A DNA stretch of 64,000 nt from Bin87 sp965197635 (GCA_965197635.1 OZ240218.1:682001-746000), one strand, 5' to 3'. Counted from the first letter of the stretch, positions 42,487 through 51,567 are shown. Notes: generated by a model not told the origin, from the sequence alone. Numbers and translations are program-made.

Positions 42487-43251
42487 ATGATCACCGTCGC
42501 CGAAATCAACATCGCCCCCGTCAAGTCGATGGCGCTGGTGCCGTTGACCGAGGTGCAACTCGATCTGGGCGGCATCCAGGTGGACCGCCGGTTCTACCTG
42601 GTCAACGGACAGGGCCGACTGCTCACTCGCCGGCAGGTGGGCAAGCTGGCGCAACTGGTCACGTCGTGGGACACCGACGCGGAGCGGCTGCGGATTGACT
42701 TCCCCGACGGCACGACGCTGGAGGGTCAACCAGAGTTGGACAACCCGGTGTGGACAATAGTGTGGGGCCGTCGCGTGCGGAGCCGACCGTTGATGGGCGA
42801 TTGGATGCCGGCCATCAGCGAGTTCTGCGGCCAACCGGCGTTGCTGATGATGTCGGACCTGCCCTGCCAGGTGTTTGACGAGTTTCCGGTATCGGTGCTG
42901 TCCCGCGCCTCCGTGGAGCGCTTGTCATCCGAGATGGGGATGTCCCAGGATCAGTGCCTTGCCACCGACCGGTTTCGTCCTACTCTGTTGCTGGATGGCT
43001 GTGAGCCACACCAGGAAGACGGTTGGATGAACCAACAAATCACCGTGGGCGACGCCGTTATTCGCGTCCTGGCGCCGGACCCGCGCTGCGCCATCATCGA
43101 CCAGCATCCGGACACCGGCGAAACCGACACCGAAGCCGTCAAGTCGATCCTTGGCTACCGCCCCAACCCGGCGGCCGCCTACTTCGGCGTGTATGGAATC
43201 GTGGAACGGCCAGGCATGGTGCGGGTGGGGGATGCGGTATCGGTGGTATGA
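42487..43251 (+). CDS. MOSC-domain protein with N-terminal beta-barrel
   Basis: ATG 42487 with GAGGAG eight bases upstream. The 254 residues have the MOSC N-terminal barrel (VAEINIAPVKSMALVPL, DRRFYLVNGQGRLLTRRQ) and the MOSC core FRPTLLLDGCEPHQEDGW, DPRCAIIDQHPDTGE with the conserved Cys, and GVYGIVERPGMVRVGD. MOSC proteins bind molybdenum cofactor sulfur or reduce N-hydroxylated compounds (mARC/YcbX type). Here the mARC-like role is likely. Confidence 0.85.
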   Translation: MITVAEINIAPVKSMALVPLTEVQLDLGGIQVDRRFYLVNGQGRLLTRRQVGKLAQLVTSWDTDAERLRIDFPDGTTLEGQPELDNPVWTIVWGRRVRSRPLMGDWMPAISEFCGQPALLMMSDLPCQVFDEFPVSVLSRASVERLSSEMGMSQDQCLATDRFRPTLLLDGCEPHQEDGWMNQQITVGDAVIRVLAPDPRCAIIDQHPDTGETDTEAVKSILGYRPNPAAAYFGVYGIVERPGMVRVGDAVSVV

Positions 43252-43284
43252 TTCAGCTGATGCTAAAGTTGGTAGGCAGGATTG

Positions 43285-43599
43285 ATGTTAGATCCCACCC
43301 CTATACAGGAAACCATCGTAGTTACGCACACCGATAACTCCGGCATCCCTGATTACACCATCAAACTCACGTTTGCCTATCACGAAGAAGAGGGGCAGTG
43401 AGTTGGAATTTGTACCGAACTGGGAACTGCGACCTGCGCCGAGACGCTGGAACAGATGCAAGCCGAGCTGAAGGATGCAGTGGAGTTGCAACTTAATGAG
43501 GTCGCTCGAATTGCCGATGTGAAGGACTATCTGGCCGACAATCGCGTGGAGATTGTGCCGTCAAAATTACCGAAGCAAGCTGGGTTTGTTATCTCATGA
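43285..43599 (+). pseudogene. HicB-family antitoxin gene with an internal stop
   Basis: The frame starts at ATG 43285 and is broken by TGA at 43399-43401, at the place where intact homologues have Trp in a GQWVG motif, so a single G-to-A change is enough. The frame then continues to 43599 with ELGTATCAETLEQMQAELKDA and ends VPSKLPKQAGFVIS. The next gene starts inside its stop (ATGA). Confidence 0.8.
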
Positions 43600-43682
43600 A
43601 TATCTCCGGGCGCGAGTTGATGCGCCTATTCGAGCGCGACGGTTGGACCAATGGAACGTACGACGACGCGGATTGGAGATAG
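43596..43682 (+). pseudogene. HicA toxin gene, truncated after about 17 codons
   Basis: MNISGRELMRLFERDGWT is the typical HicA start; after it the sequence becomes unrelated and stops at 43682. The HicA catalytic His region (RxxGSH) is missing, so no toxin is made. The IS701 element begins 71 bases downstream, but the HicA homology ends before it, so an older deletion is involved. Confidence 0.8.
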
Positions 43683-43753
43683 TATGATGAAGATCATTGA
43701 CGAAAATCTACGCGATGTAATCTGGTGGAGGATTCCCAATGTCTGGGTTCTAG

Positions 43754-45246
43754 TATTACAACGACAGTTTAGGGAGGGATACTGGTGGTGGCGCGACCGG
43801 CGGCGCGGCGTTTCGCATGGGAGCATTTGGCCCGTTGGTTGCGCAGTTGGACGTCCGCCAGCCATCGCAGCAACTCCGGCGGCCCAAACCACTCCCGCGG
43901 CAGCAGCTCACGCACTACTCGGTACACCTGGGGCCGCGTGATCCGGGGCATCTTTCCCCCCCAATCCTGCTGCCGGGTCAGCAGGAAGGCGCCCGCCAGC
44001 AGGCACATGGCGATGTGATGGTGCCACCCGGCCCAGAACCTGCCCCGTACTTGATACGGGGTGCGGGTCTCGTACTCATCCAATCCCACGTCGCGCTGCT
44101 CGGTCTCGAACTCGGTTGCAATGCGCCACCGGGAGCCGCCCACGTGGGCCAGGGTTTCCAAGGGGGTGTCCTCGGGAGCGTTGGACCGGTAGTAGCGGGG
44201 TTCGCCGCCGTCCAGGTTCTGGCGGTAAATTGCCCAGAGGACTTCGCCGGGTTTGCGCTGCCGCGTTACCCGTACCCGCTGGGCGCTGTAACGGTAGGTG
44301 CGCGGCCCCTGGCGGCCCATCGCGATGGTTATCTCCCGCCAGGCTGCTGCTGGCAACGCCGCGCTGCGCTGCGCCATGGTCTGCCGCTCCGCACGCCGCA
44401 ACCTGGGTTTGCGGGGACGCCCGTTGCCCTGATCGGGCGGGTTGGTCCAGGTGGGTTCCAACGGCCACACCGTCAGATCCGGCCGCACGTCCAGCACGTA
44501 CTGCATTCCCGCCGCCGAAATTCCCTCCCGCAGCGCGGGCGACATCCCGAAAGCCGAGTCGCCAGCCACCCACTGCGCCTTGAGGTAGCCACGGGCCCGC
44601 GCTTGCTCCAGCATCTCCAGCGCCAGCTCCGTCTTGCTCCGGTACTCCCGCCGCGCTTCCGGCACCCCCGCCGCCGCACAACGCTCCACATCCGATGTCC
44701 ACTCCTGGGGCAGATACAGGCGCTGGTCCACCAGCGCCCGACCCCTGGGACCCACGTGGGCCAGCAACAACCCAGCCTGGCAACTGGCGATCTTCCCCAA
44801 CGCTCCGCAGTACTGTCTGATTACTCCCACCGACTTCACCCCCGGCTTGGGAAAGTCGCTGCCGTCCAACACCCACACCGCCGGCGGGTCCTCCAATCTG
44901 GAACCCAGATACTCCCGCAGCCGACCAATCACACCCTCATCATCCCAGGGCGATGCGGTGAGGAAGCGCGGCAGCGCCCGGGCCGATGCCGGAACCGTCT
45001 CCGCCAGGTTTTCGGCGTTGCGCCGCTCCTGGGACTGCACCAGCAGGCCCGGCAGGTAATGACGGCTGTGCTCCCGCGACTCCTTGCGGCCAAAGACCGG
45101 CGCAAAGTAGGCCTGAAAGTCCTGAAAGGCCTCGTACACCCGCTCAAGGTCTGCCGCATCCATCGCTCTGCCCCATCCCCCAAGCCTGCGCTAACTCGCC
45201 AACAATACTCGCCAACAATCCCACCATAGCAACTGTCGTTGTAATA
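43754..45246 (-). mobile_element. IS701-family insertion sequence with 4-bp target duplication
   Basis: The element is 1493 bp. The termini TATTACAACGACAGTT and AACTGTCGTTGTAATA are perfect 16-bp inverted repeats. CTAG flanks both sides (43750-43753 and 45247-45250), matching the YTAR target preference known for the IS701 family. Complete ends and an intact transposase suggest recent insertion. Confidence 0.93.
43769..45163 (-). CDS. IS701-family transposase
   Basis: The 464-residue DDE transposase has the IS701 hallmark VGVIRQYCGALGKIASCQAG, the first Asp in AVWVLDGSDFPKPG, a second in QWVAGDSAFGMS, and a C-terminal Glu region RWRIATEFETEQRDVGLDEYE. The frame is unbroken and full length, so it is probably functional. 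Confidence 0.93.
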   Translation of the reverse strand: MDAADLERVYEAFQDFQAYFAPVFGRKESREHSRHYLPGLLVQSQERRNAENLAETVPASARALPRFLTASPWDDEGVIGRLREYLGSRLEDPPAVWVLDGSDFPKPGVKSVGVIRQYCGALGKIASCQAGLLLAHVGPRGRALVDQRLYLPQEWTSDVERCAAAGVPEARREYRSKTELALEMLEQARARGYLKAQWVAGDSAFGMSPALREGISAAGMQYVLDVRPDLTVWPLEPTWTNPPDQGNGRPRKPRLRRAERQTMAQRSAALPAAAWREITIAMGRQGPRTYRYSAQRVRVTRQRKPGEVLWAIYRQNLDGGEPRYYRSNAPEDTPLETLAHVGGSRWRIATEFETEQRDVGLDEYETRTPYQVRGRFWAGWHHHIAMCLLAGAFLLTRQQDWGGKMPRITRPQVYRVVRELLPREWFGPPELLRWLADVQLRNQRAKCSHAKRRAAGRATTSIPP

Positions 45247-46242
45247 CTAGGGATACACTTCCAAGTTCCCCAGGTGGACTTCCGCGACGGCTTCGCGGTC
45301 GCCGTCCTCATTGTGTTCGTGGCCTCCGTGGTCGTGGCTGTCGCCGTTGTGGTCATCCTCGCCGCGGCCTTGGCCGACATCCGGCACGGTTACGGTGGCC
45401 GTTGCTTCCACTTTCTTGCCGTCAAACACCAGCTCACTGTGGTCATTGGTGTTCAGCGAAACCCGTATTTCGCGCTCGCCCGGCGGCACATCGGCGATGT
45501 GATAATCCGGCTCAAAAACCCGGCCGAGTTTCTCGCCGTCCAGGTAGATGTGAGCGTGGCCAGCGCCGGACGTGTGGGCTTGGTCCACCAGTTCGGGGGC
45601 GAAACGGAAATCATCTACCAATATATGGATGTTGACACCGCCGTCGGCGTCCGCTGCTGCGGTAATAACCAAGCTGACTGGCGTTTCTAATACCACCTGG
45701 TCAGGGACGCCCGGAGCATGATGATGGCCGCTGTCCGAATCAGCGCTTTCCATGCCGGCGTCGCCGAATACATGGAAGTTGATGCCGAACGCGCCGGCGG
45801 TATCGGCAACGAATTCCAGCGTGCCGGCAGTGTCAGGCGAAACGGAAGCGGTCAGGTCGTAGCCGTGGAGGTGGATCTCACCTGCTTCGTCGGCGGTGAA
45901 GGTGATGCTGACGGTGGCGCCCTTATTGACCTGTAGGTCTTCGCGGGTCAAGGTGGTGGCGCGGCCGGCGATGGGCAGGTTGATGACTACCGCGTCCGCC
46001 GGCGTGGCGCTGGTCTCGGTTTGGTGATCGGAGTCGGGGTTTTGGGATTCTGACGTAGCGCTCCCATGGCTGTCCTGGTGGGCGCCGCTGTCTCCGGTAA
46101 CAGCTTGGGACTCGGTGGGCGCGGCGGCAGGTTCGGGTTGGGCGGCGGAACCGCAGGCCGTGGCGGTCAACAGCGTGGTCAGGGCGATTACCACGGCCAG
46201 GCCAAGGAATGGCCGGCGCGTGTTCTGGTGCAGGATCTGCAT
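45247..46242 (-). CDS. His-rich lipoprotein with cupredoxin-like domains
   Basis: The 331-residue protein has an N-terminal signal with a lipobox-like LLTATAC at about 24-30. An acidic, His-containing linker is followed by a cupredoxin-like beta domain (LQVNKGATVSITFTADEAGE, IHLHGYDLTA, FHVFGDAG). A second beta domain has IYLDGEKLGRVFEPDYHI, and the tail is dense in His (DDHNGDSHDHGGHEHNED). It is probably an exported metal-binding protein (copper or zinc). Its TAG stop is part of the CTAG target site of the IS701 element, so the reading frame is unchanged by the insertion. Confidence 0.72.
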   Translation of the reverse strand: MQILHQNTRRPFLGLAVVIALTTLLTATACGSAAQPEPAAAPTESQAVTGDSGAHQDSHGSATSESQNPDSDHQTETSATPADAVVINLPIAGRATTLTREDLQVNKGATVSITFTADEAGEIHLHGYDLTASVSPDTAGTLEFVADTAGAFGINFHVFGDAGMESADSDSGHHHAPGVPDQVVLETPVSLVITAAADADGGVNIHILVDDFRFAPELVDQAHTSGAGHAHIYLDGEKLGRVFEPDYHIADVPPGEREIRVSLNTNDHSELVFDGKKVEATATVTVPDVGQGRGEDDHNGDSHDHGGHEHNEDGDREAVAEVHLGNLEVYP

Positions 46243-46331
46243 CGTAAATCCTCCGTCTGATTCAGAACGCTCGACGGGCCGGCACAGAGTTGCCCGTGAG
46301 CGGGACAGATGAGCGACAATCGAGGAAGGAT

Positions 46332-46823
46332 TCAGGCGATGGGCGGCGGTTCCGGCGGCGGCACGTTGATGCCGTCAGGCATGGGCGACGGAGCCGCTGA
46401 GCGCGCCAGAGGGTTGGCGTCCTGGGCCCGTGGGGCGGGAGGCCGTAGAGCCTCCGGCGCGGTGTGATAAGGAGCGGACAGCACCGCCAGCATCGGGGCG
46501 GCTGTCGCCGGTGTCAGGTAGATGATATCGCCAGTTCGGAGCGCGCCGGTTTCGTCGGACGTTTGGCTCGCTGCGGGATGCAAGTGGCGCAGCCCATTTT
46601 GGTAGGCGTGGCCGTGGGGAACGGGTCGCCCATTCAGGTAGATATGTTCGTGGGTGTGCGTCCGTTCGGCGAAGTGGTGGTCGTCAAGAGGGCCGATGAC
46701 CGGCCAGACCAGCGCGAACAACGCCGCCGCCAGCAGCAGCATCCAGCCCAGGGAGGGTGGACCCGCCGCTCGGCTTGGCGCGGGAGATGACTTCGGCAGA
46801 GAAAGAGACAACGGACACAACAC
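46332..46823 (-). CDS. His-rich single-pass membrane protein
   Basis: The 163-residue protein starts at GTG 46823; a later start is possible. One membrane segment (about 27-45) is followed by a His-rich outer part (DDHHFAERTHTHEHIYLNG, PHGHAYQNGLRHLH) and a Pro-rich tail. It lies 89 bases upstream of the His-rich lipoprotein on the same strand and may share its metal-related role. Confidence 0.6.
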   Translation of the reverse strand: MLCPLSLSLPKSSPAPSRAAGPPSLGWMLLLAAALFALVWPVIGPLDDHHFAERTHTHEHIYLNGRPVPHGHAYQNGLRHLHPAASQTSDETGALRTGDIIYLTPATAAPMLAVLSAPYHTAPEALRPPAPRAQDANPLARSAAPSPMPDGINVPPPEPPPIA

Positions 46824-46830
46824 GGTTATA

Positions 46831-47316
46831 TCAGTCTGCTCGATTTCTCAGCAGTATCGTTATGGCGAAGGCTCGGCGTACGGTCTCAGGGGTAGATGAC
46901 AACTGATTGATAGCGAGTTCTGCTCGGTTGATGATGCGGTCAGCGTCGGAGAAGGAGAAGTTAGAGAGGGGGTTGTAGTCGGCCTGATTTCGGCGGCCCT
47001 GGATTTCCACAAAAGTTTGCGCGAACTCTCTGATTTCCGGTGGGTAAAGAGCAATTATGCTGACGTTACGGCACTGATTCCTAACGTGGGTGTGCTCTGG
47101 CCCTCGGTAGGCTTGCAGCCAAGCGGCGGAGGTGGCCGATTCGCCTGCCGCGCCCGGCAACAATTCCGCCGCGCTGGAGCAGACGGCATGAAACATAGCG
47201 TAATAGGCGGTGCTGACGGCACGCTTCAAGTGTGTTTGGGCTTGTTCGGTATCGGGTTCCCGTACGGCAGCGGCGTACAGCACCCGCGCCGTTACTATGA
47301 GGCTAGCGGGGGACAA
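46831..47316 (-). CDS. HEPN-domain protein, probable toxin
   Basis: Best start is TTG 47316, overlapping the upstream gene by 14 bases; no ATG exists in the reading frame after that gene's stop. About 161 residues, all helical: HLKRAVSTAYYAMFHAVCSS, then EIREFAQTFVEIQGRRNQADYNPL. The RRNQADY block is the typical HEPN pattern next to the second helix pair. HEPN proteins are often RNases in toxin-antitoxin pairs. The gene upstream would be the partner. Confidence 0.6.
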   Translation of the reverse strand: MSPASLIVTARVLYAAAVREPDTEQAQTHLKRAVSTAYYAMFHAVCSSAAELLPGAAGESATSAAWLQAYRGPEHTHVRNQCRNVSIIALYPPEIREFAQTFVEIQGRRNQADYNPLSNFSFSDADRIINRAELAINQLSSTPETVRRAFAITILLRNRAD

Positions 47317-47626
47317 CGTAGGAATTCCGGGAAAAATCAGGCCATTCTGATTTGGGTATAAAGGAATGCGCAAGCACTTCCCGAGTTGCGCCTTCTCCCA
47401 ATACTTCCGCCAGTAGCCCGAGGAATTGGATGTCCTTGTGGGTGTCGATCTTGGTGGTGTCTTCGTCGAATACCATGTAAACGTGGAGATATTCCTCACC
47501 GTCGCCGTCGTCTCTGGGGACGACTACGATGGGGTCGAACACAGTTTGAGGGCCGTACTGGTCCGCCAGGACTTTGGCGACGGCTGCTTTAACCTTCGCG
47601 GCGACCGCCGGATTGACGGTGGTCAT
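47303..47626 (-). CDS. small partner protein of the HEPN protein
   Basis: ATG 47626 is preferred. The 107-residue protein begins TTVNPAVAAKVKAAVAKVLA and has FDPIVVVPRDDGDGEEYLHVYMVF and FIPKSEWPDF. It looks like a small alpha/beta protein. It lacks the GSxxxG of MNT nucleotidyltransferases, the usual HEPN partner. Coupled to the HEPN gene by overlap, it is probably the antitoxin. Confidence 0.6.
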   Translation of the reverse strand: MTTVNPAVAAKVKAAVAKVLADQYGPQTVFDPIVVVPRDDGDGEEYLHVYMVFDEDTTKIDTHKDIQFLGLLAEVLGEGATREVLAHSFIPKSEWPDFSRNSYVVPR

Positions 47627-47750
47627 ATCGTTGGCCTCCTGGGTACGGGTCGGGCGCTGGCCGAAGCGCCAGGAGTGTCGTTGACAGGTAGATAAAGCAT
47701 AGCAGATAATATCCGTCAATTCCGCGAACACATTAACAGGAGGCGAAAAG

Positions 47751-49154
47751 ATGGCATCTCAGGACATCGCCTTGATGGCCCATCTGATGCGTCGTGCCGG
47801 TTTCGGGGCGTCCCGCGAAGAGCTGGAAGCCCGCGCCGCCCAGGGATACGAAGCTACCGTTGAGGAGCTGCTGAACCCCGAGAGCCAACCGGCCATTGAC
47901 CGCTACGAACTCATCCGCTACCAACCCTGGACCTGGCGCCCCGGCACCATTCAGGGCATGGGCTCGGCCGAATGGCTGCATTTCATGATCAACACCAAGC
48001 GGCCGCTGGAAGAGAAAATGGCGCTGTTCTGGCACCAGATTTTCGCCACCGGCGTGTCCAAGGTTGACCATTACGACGAGATCACCCGCATGGTTACCCT
48101 GTTCCGCGAGAAGGGTATGGGCAACTATAAAGAGTTGCTGCTGGAAGTCGCCACGAACCCGGCGATGATCTACTGGCTGGACAACTTTGAGAACCATGCC
48201 GACGCCGTCAACGAAAATTGGGGTCGCGAACTGCTGGAGCTGTTCAGCATGGGCGTCGGCACCTACACCGAGGTTGACGTGCGGGAAGCTTCCCGCGCCT
48301 TCACCGGCTGGACCTTCGAGCCCAAGCTGCCGCGCGGCCCCATCGGACGCCACGACTGGCAGTTCCAGTACCTGCCGGAAGATCACGACGACGGGGACAA
48401 GACCTTCCTCGGCGAGACGGGCAACTTCAACGGCGAAGACATCATCAACATCGTCTGCGAGCACCCGGCCACCGCCACCTTCGTCGCCCGCCACCTGTAC
48501 AACTTCTTCGTGGCCGACGAGGCCCAGGTCCCGGCCTGGCAGGTGACGCCGCCGAAGGATGAAGACGCCATCGACCTGCTGGCCGACGCCTTCGTGGATT
48601 CGGGCGGCGACATGACGGCCGTGCTGCGGGTGCTGTTCAACAGCGACTTCTTCAAGAACGCCCGCTATGCCCGCCTCAAGAGCCCCGCTGAAGTGGTCGT
48701 TGGCACCCTGCGTCTGGTCGGCGGCTTCGAGTTCCCCGGACCCGGCCTGGGCGAAATTGCCCGCCAGCCCACCTACATGGGCCAGGATCTGCTCAACCCG
48801 CCCAGCGTGGAAGGCTGGCACACCGGCGTGGAGTGGATCAACAGCGGTTCCCTGATGCGCCGCATCAACTTCACCGCCGATATGGTCAGCGACGTCAACC
48901 GCCCCGGCATCCGCTCCATGATCAGCCGGATGCAGTCCCAGGGCGATCTGTCCGCTGCGGCCATGGTGGACAACTGCCTGGACCTCATGGGCCCGCTCGA
49001 AGTGGACGACGCCACCCGGCAGGAACTGGTATCCCACGCCGAGAACAGCGGCATCATTTCGTGGGCCACCGACGCTGACGTGAGCGCCTCCGAAGAGCGC
49101 ATCTCCGAGATGTTGCAGCTGATCGTTTCGCTGCGCGATTACCAATACGCCTGA
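47751..49154 (+). CDS. DUF1800-family protein
   Basis: The 467-residue protein has AGGAGG eight bases before ATG 47751. It has the DUF1800 blocks HLMRRAGFGASREELEARA, LFWHQIFATGVSKV, NENWGRELLELFSMGVGTYTE, ASRAFTGWTFE and SAAAMVDNCLDL. The family is always seen next to a DUF1501 protein, as here, and its role is unknown. No Sec, Tat or lipoprotein signal is visible at the N-terminus. Confidence 0.9.
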   Translation: MASQDIALMAHLMRRAGFGASREELEARAAQGYEATVEELLNPESQPAIDRYELIRYQPWTWRPGTIQGMGSAEWLHFMINTKRPLEEKMALFWHQIFATGVSKVDHYDEITRMVTLFREKGMGNYKELLLEVATNPAMIYWLDNFENHADAVNENWGRELLELFSMGVGTYTEVDVREASRAFTGWTFEPKLPRGPIGRHDWQFQYLPEDHDDGDKTFLGETGNFNGEDIINIVCEHPATATFVARHLYNFFVADEAQVPAWQVTPPKDEDAIDLLADAFVDSGGDMTAVLRVLFNSDFFKNARYARLKSPAEVVVGTLRLVGGFEFPGPGLGEIARQPTYMGQDLLNPPSVEGWHTGVEWINSGSLMRRINFTADMVSDVNRPGIRSMISRMQSQGDLSAAAMVDNCLDLMGPLEVDDATRQELVSHAENSGIISWATDADVSASEERISEMLQLIVSLRDYQYA

Positions 49155-49248
49155 CGGTATCATCGCGGCGCCGCCGTTTGTTCTAGCGGCGCCGCGCCAA
49201 CCGTCCGCACTCCGCTCCGGCGGAACGATAACCACAGGAGCAAGCAAA

Positions 49249-50376
49249 ATGACCTCGACGAAGAGAGATCCGGTTCTGGTGGTGTTGCAGCTGACCGGCG
49301 GCAACGACTACATGAACACCGTCATCCCCCACGCCGAACCGCTGTATCGCGAAAAGCGGCCCGTAGTGGGCGTGCCCGACGAGCGCATAATCAAGCTGAA
49401 CGATAGCATCGGCTTCCACCCCGAACTGGCACCCCTGCGCCGCTTCTGGGATTCCGGCGACATGGCCATCATTCACGGCGTCGGCTATGCCAACAGCCCG
49501 CGCAGCCACTTCCGCAGCATGGACATCTGGCACACCTGTGAGCCGGACAAGCTGGGTACCGAGGGCTGGCTGGGCCGGGCCGCCCGCGACATCGACCCCA
49601 ACAAGGAAAACGTGGTTACCGCCGTCAGCTTCGGGCCGAGCCTCCCCCGCGCCCTGGCGCTGCCCGGCGTCCCCGTAGCCTGCGTGGACGACCTCGAGAA
49701 CTTCGGGATGCTGACCAGCATCCAGGAAGAGATCCAGCGGGACAAGATCATCGACCGCTTTACCCGTCTGTATTCCCCCACCATCGGCAACGGCTTCGTC
49801 ATGGACTACCTGGGCCAGACCGGCCTGGACGGCCTGAAGGCCGCCGACATCCTGAACGTGGCGCCGGAACGGTACAGCAGCACTGTTGAGTACCCCGACA
49901 CCCCCATCGCCCGCAAGCTTAAGGGCATCTCGCAGGTGCATCAGGCCGACTTGGGCGCCCGTGTGCTCTATTGCGACCACGGCAGCTTTGACAGCCACTC
50001 CAACCAGGTCGGCATGCACGATGGCCTGTGGCGGGACGTTTCCGCCGCCGTCTCCAGCTTCTTCGACGACCTGCGCGAGAACCACGCCAGCGACAACGTC
50101 ATCCTGATGATGTTCTCCGAGTTCGGCCGCCGCGTCCACGACAACGGCAGCGGCACCGACCACGGCGCCGCCGGCTTGGTGTTGGTAATGGGCGACTCGA
50201 TCAAAGGCGGCGAGTACGGCGAGTACCCGTCCTCCAAGCCCGAGCATCTGGAGCAGGGCGACCTGGTTCCCGGCACCGACTTCCGCGGCGTGTACTCCGC
50301 CATCCTGGAAAACTGGATGGGCCTAGACGCCAACGCCATCGTCGGTGGGACGTTCGAGAAGGTCGCGTTTGTCTAA
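49249..50376 (+). CDS. DUF1501-family protein
   Basis: The 375-residue protein has VVLQLTGGNDYMNTVIP, FHPELAPLRRFWDSGDMAIIHGVGY, HFRSMDIWHT and a C-terminal MFSEFGRRVHDNGSGTDHGAAG. The family belongs to the alkaline-phosphatase/sulfatase-like fold by its metal-site blocks, but function is unknown. Most DUF1501 proteins carry a Tat signal; this one starts directly at the core. AGGAG precedes the ATG. Confidence 0.9.
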   Translation: MTSTKRDPVLVVLQLTGGNDYMNTVIPHAEPLYREKRPVVGVPDERIIKLNDSIGFHPELAPLRRFWDSGDMAIIHGVGYANSPRSHFRSMDIWHTCEPDKLGTEGWLGRAARDIDPNKENVVTAVSFGPSLPRALALPGVPVACVDDLENFGMLTSIQEEIQRDKIIDRFTRLYSPTIGNGFVMDYLGQTGLDGLKAADILNVAPERYSSTVEYPDTPIARKLKGISQVHQADLGARVLYCDHGSFDSHSNQVGMHDGLWRDVSAAVSSFFDDLRENHASDNVILMMFSEFGRRVHDNGSGTDHGAAGLVLVMGDSIKGGEYGEYPSSKPEHLEQGDLVPGTDFRGVYSAILENWMGLDANAIVGGTFEKVAFV

Positions 50377-50496
50377 CGCTCGACGGGTTCCGGTCAACGG
50401 GACGCGCTGATTGGCAAAACCGACCGGGGCCAGTGGGTGCTTATCTGCTGGCCCCGCAGTTATGACAAGACACACAAGCAGCAAGCAGGTAGAAAT

Positions 50497-51561
50497 ATGC
50501 TTACGCAAATTGCGAAGGGCCGAGTGTACGACTACAGCCACTCGGTGGGCCGGGGCGCCGCATCCGGGATGGGTTTCAGTCAGCCAACAGCCATGGCCCT
50601 GGAAGGCAACACGTTATATGTGCTGAACCGGGGCATCGAGGGCATCTCCAACGTGCCGTGGAACCGGTTGGCCTACGGCGCTCGGGTCAGCATCGTTGAC
50701 CTGGGCGAAAATGAGGGCGACGAGGAATTCACCGGCGAGTTCGGCAAGTACGGCGACCGCGAGGGGGAGTTCATTTGGCCCTCCGGCATGGTGCTGGCCC
50801 CCAACGGCCACATCTACGTCGCCGACGAATGGATGAACCAGGTGTCCGAGTTTGAGAAGGACGGAACCTTCATCAGCCGGTGGAGCACTGTGCCGTCCGA
50901 TGATGGCAAGGAACACGGCGCTTCCAGCGTCGCTGTCGACGCCGATGGCAATATCTACTGCACCGACGGGCGCAGTCACGAAGTCCGCAAGTTCACCGGC
51001 AGTGGCCAGTTGATCACCAGCTGGGGTTCGCCAGGCGATGGCAACGGCCAGTTCAACTCCCCATGGGGCATCACCGTGGACCAGAGCGAAGGCTCGGTGT
51101 ACGTGGCCGACCACCGGAATCACCGGGTACAGAAGTTCACCGCCGACGGCGAGTGGCTCATGCAGTTCGGCGAGCCCGGCGCCAAGCGTGGGCAGATGCA
51201 CCTGCCCGTCCAGGTGACGATTGACCCCCAGGGCGACGTTTACGTGGCAGACTGGAGCGACAACGGGATGCACCCGGGCCGGGTCCACGTCTTCGACAAG
51301 GAAGGCAACTTCATCATCTCCCTCATCGGCGACGCCCAGTGGCTCAGCAAGTGGGCGGATATGACCGTGGTCGCCAACGCGGACTACCTCAAGCGGCGGC
51401 GCGAGGTTCCCACCACCGAGTCGGAATGGCGGTTCGCCCTGCCCACCGACGTGCATTTCGACGAGGGCCGCGGCCGTCTGGTGGTGCTGGACGCCCAGCG
51501 GAGCCGGCTGCAGATCTACAACAAGATGGCAGATTACCTGGTTCCGCAGATGAATCTGTGA
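50497..51561 (+). CDS. NHL-repeat beta-propeller protein
   Basis: ATG 50497 is preferred. The 354-residue protein has about six NHL-type blades with repeating FTGEFGKYGDREGEFIWPSG, NGHIYVADEWMNQVSEF, GQFNSPWGITVD, VYVADHRNHRVQKFTADG and QMHLPVQVTIDPQGDVYVADW. It is a binding or scaffold protein in many bacteria. No signal peptide is present. It follows the DUF1501 gene and seems to belong to the same locus. Confidence 0.85.
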   Translation: MLTQIAKGRVYDYSHSVGRGAASGMGFSQPTAMALEGNTLYVLNRGIEGISNVPWNRLAYGARVSIVDLGENEGDEEFTGEFGKYGDREGEFIWPSGMVLAPNGHIYVADEWMNQVSEFEKDGTFISRWSTVPSDDGKEHGASSVAVDADGNIYCTDGRSHEVRKFTGSGQLITSWGSPGDGNGQFNSPWGITVDQSEGSVYVADHRNHRVQKFTADGEWLMQFGEPGAKRGQMHLPVQVTIDPQGDVYVADWSDNGMHPGRVHVFDKEGNFIISLIGDAQWLSKWADMTVVANADYLKRRREVPTTESEWRFALPTDVHFDEGRGRLVVLDAQRSRLQIYNKMADYLVPQMNL

Positions 51562-51567
51562 TCCGGC

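Noticed and set aside
47733..49304. 523-codon minus-strand open frame opposite DUF1800
   Set aside because: The DUF1800 frame has a perfect SD and family motifs; the opposite frame has none.
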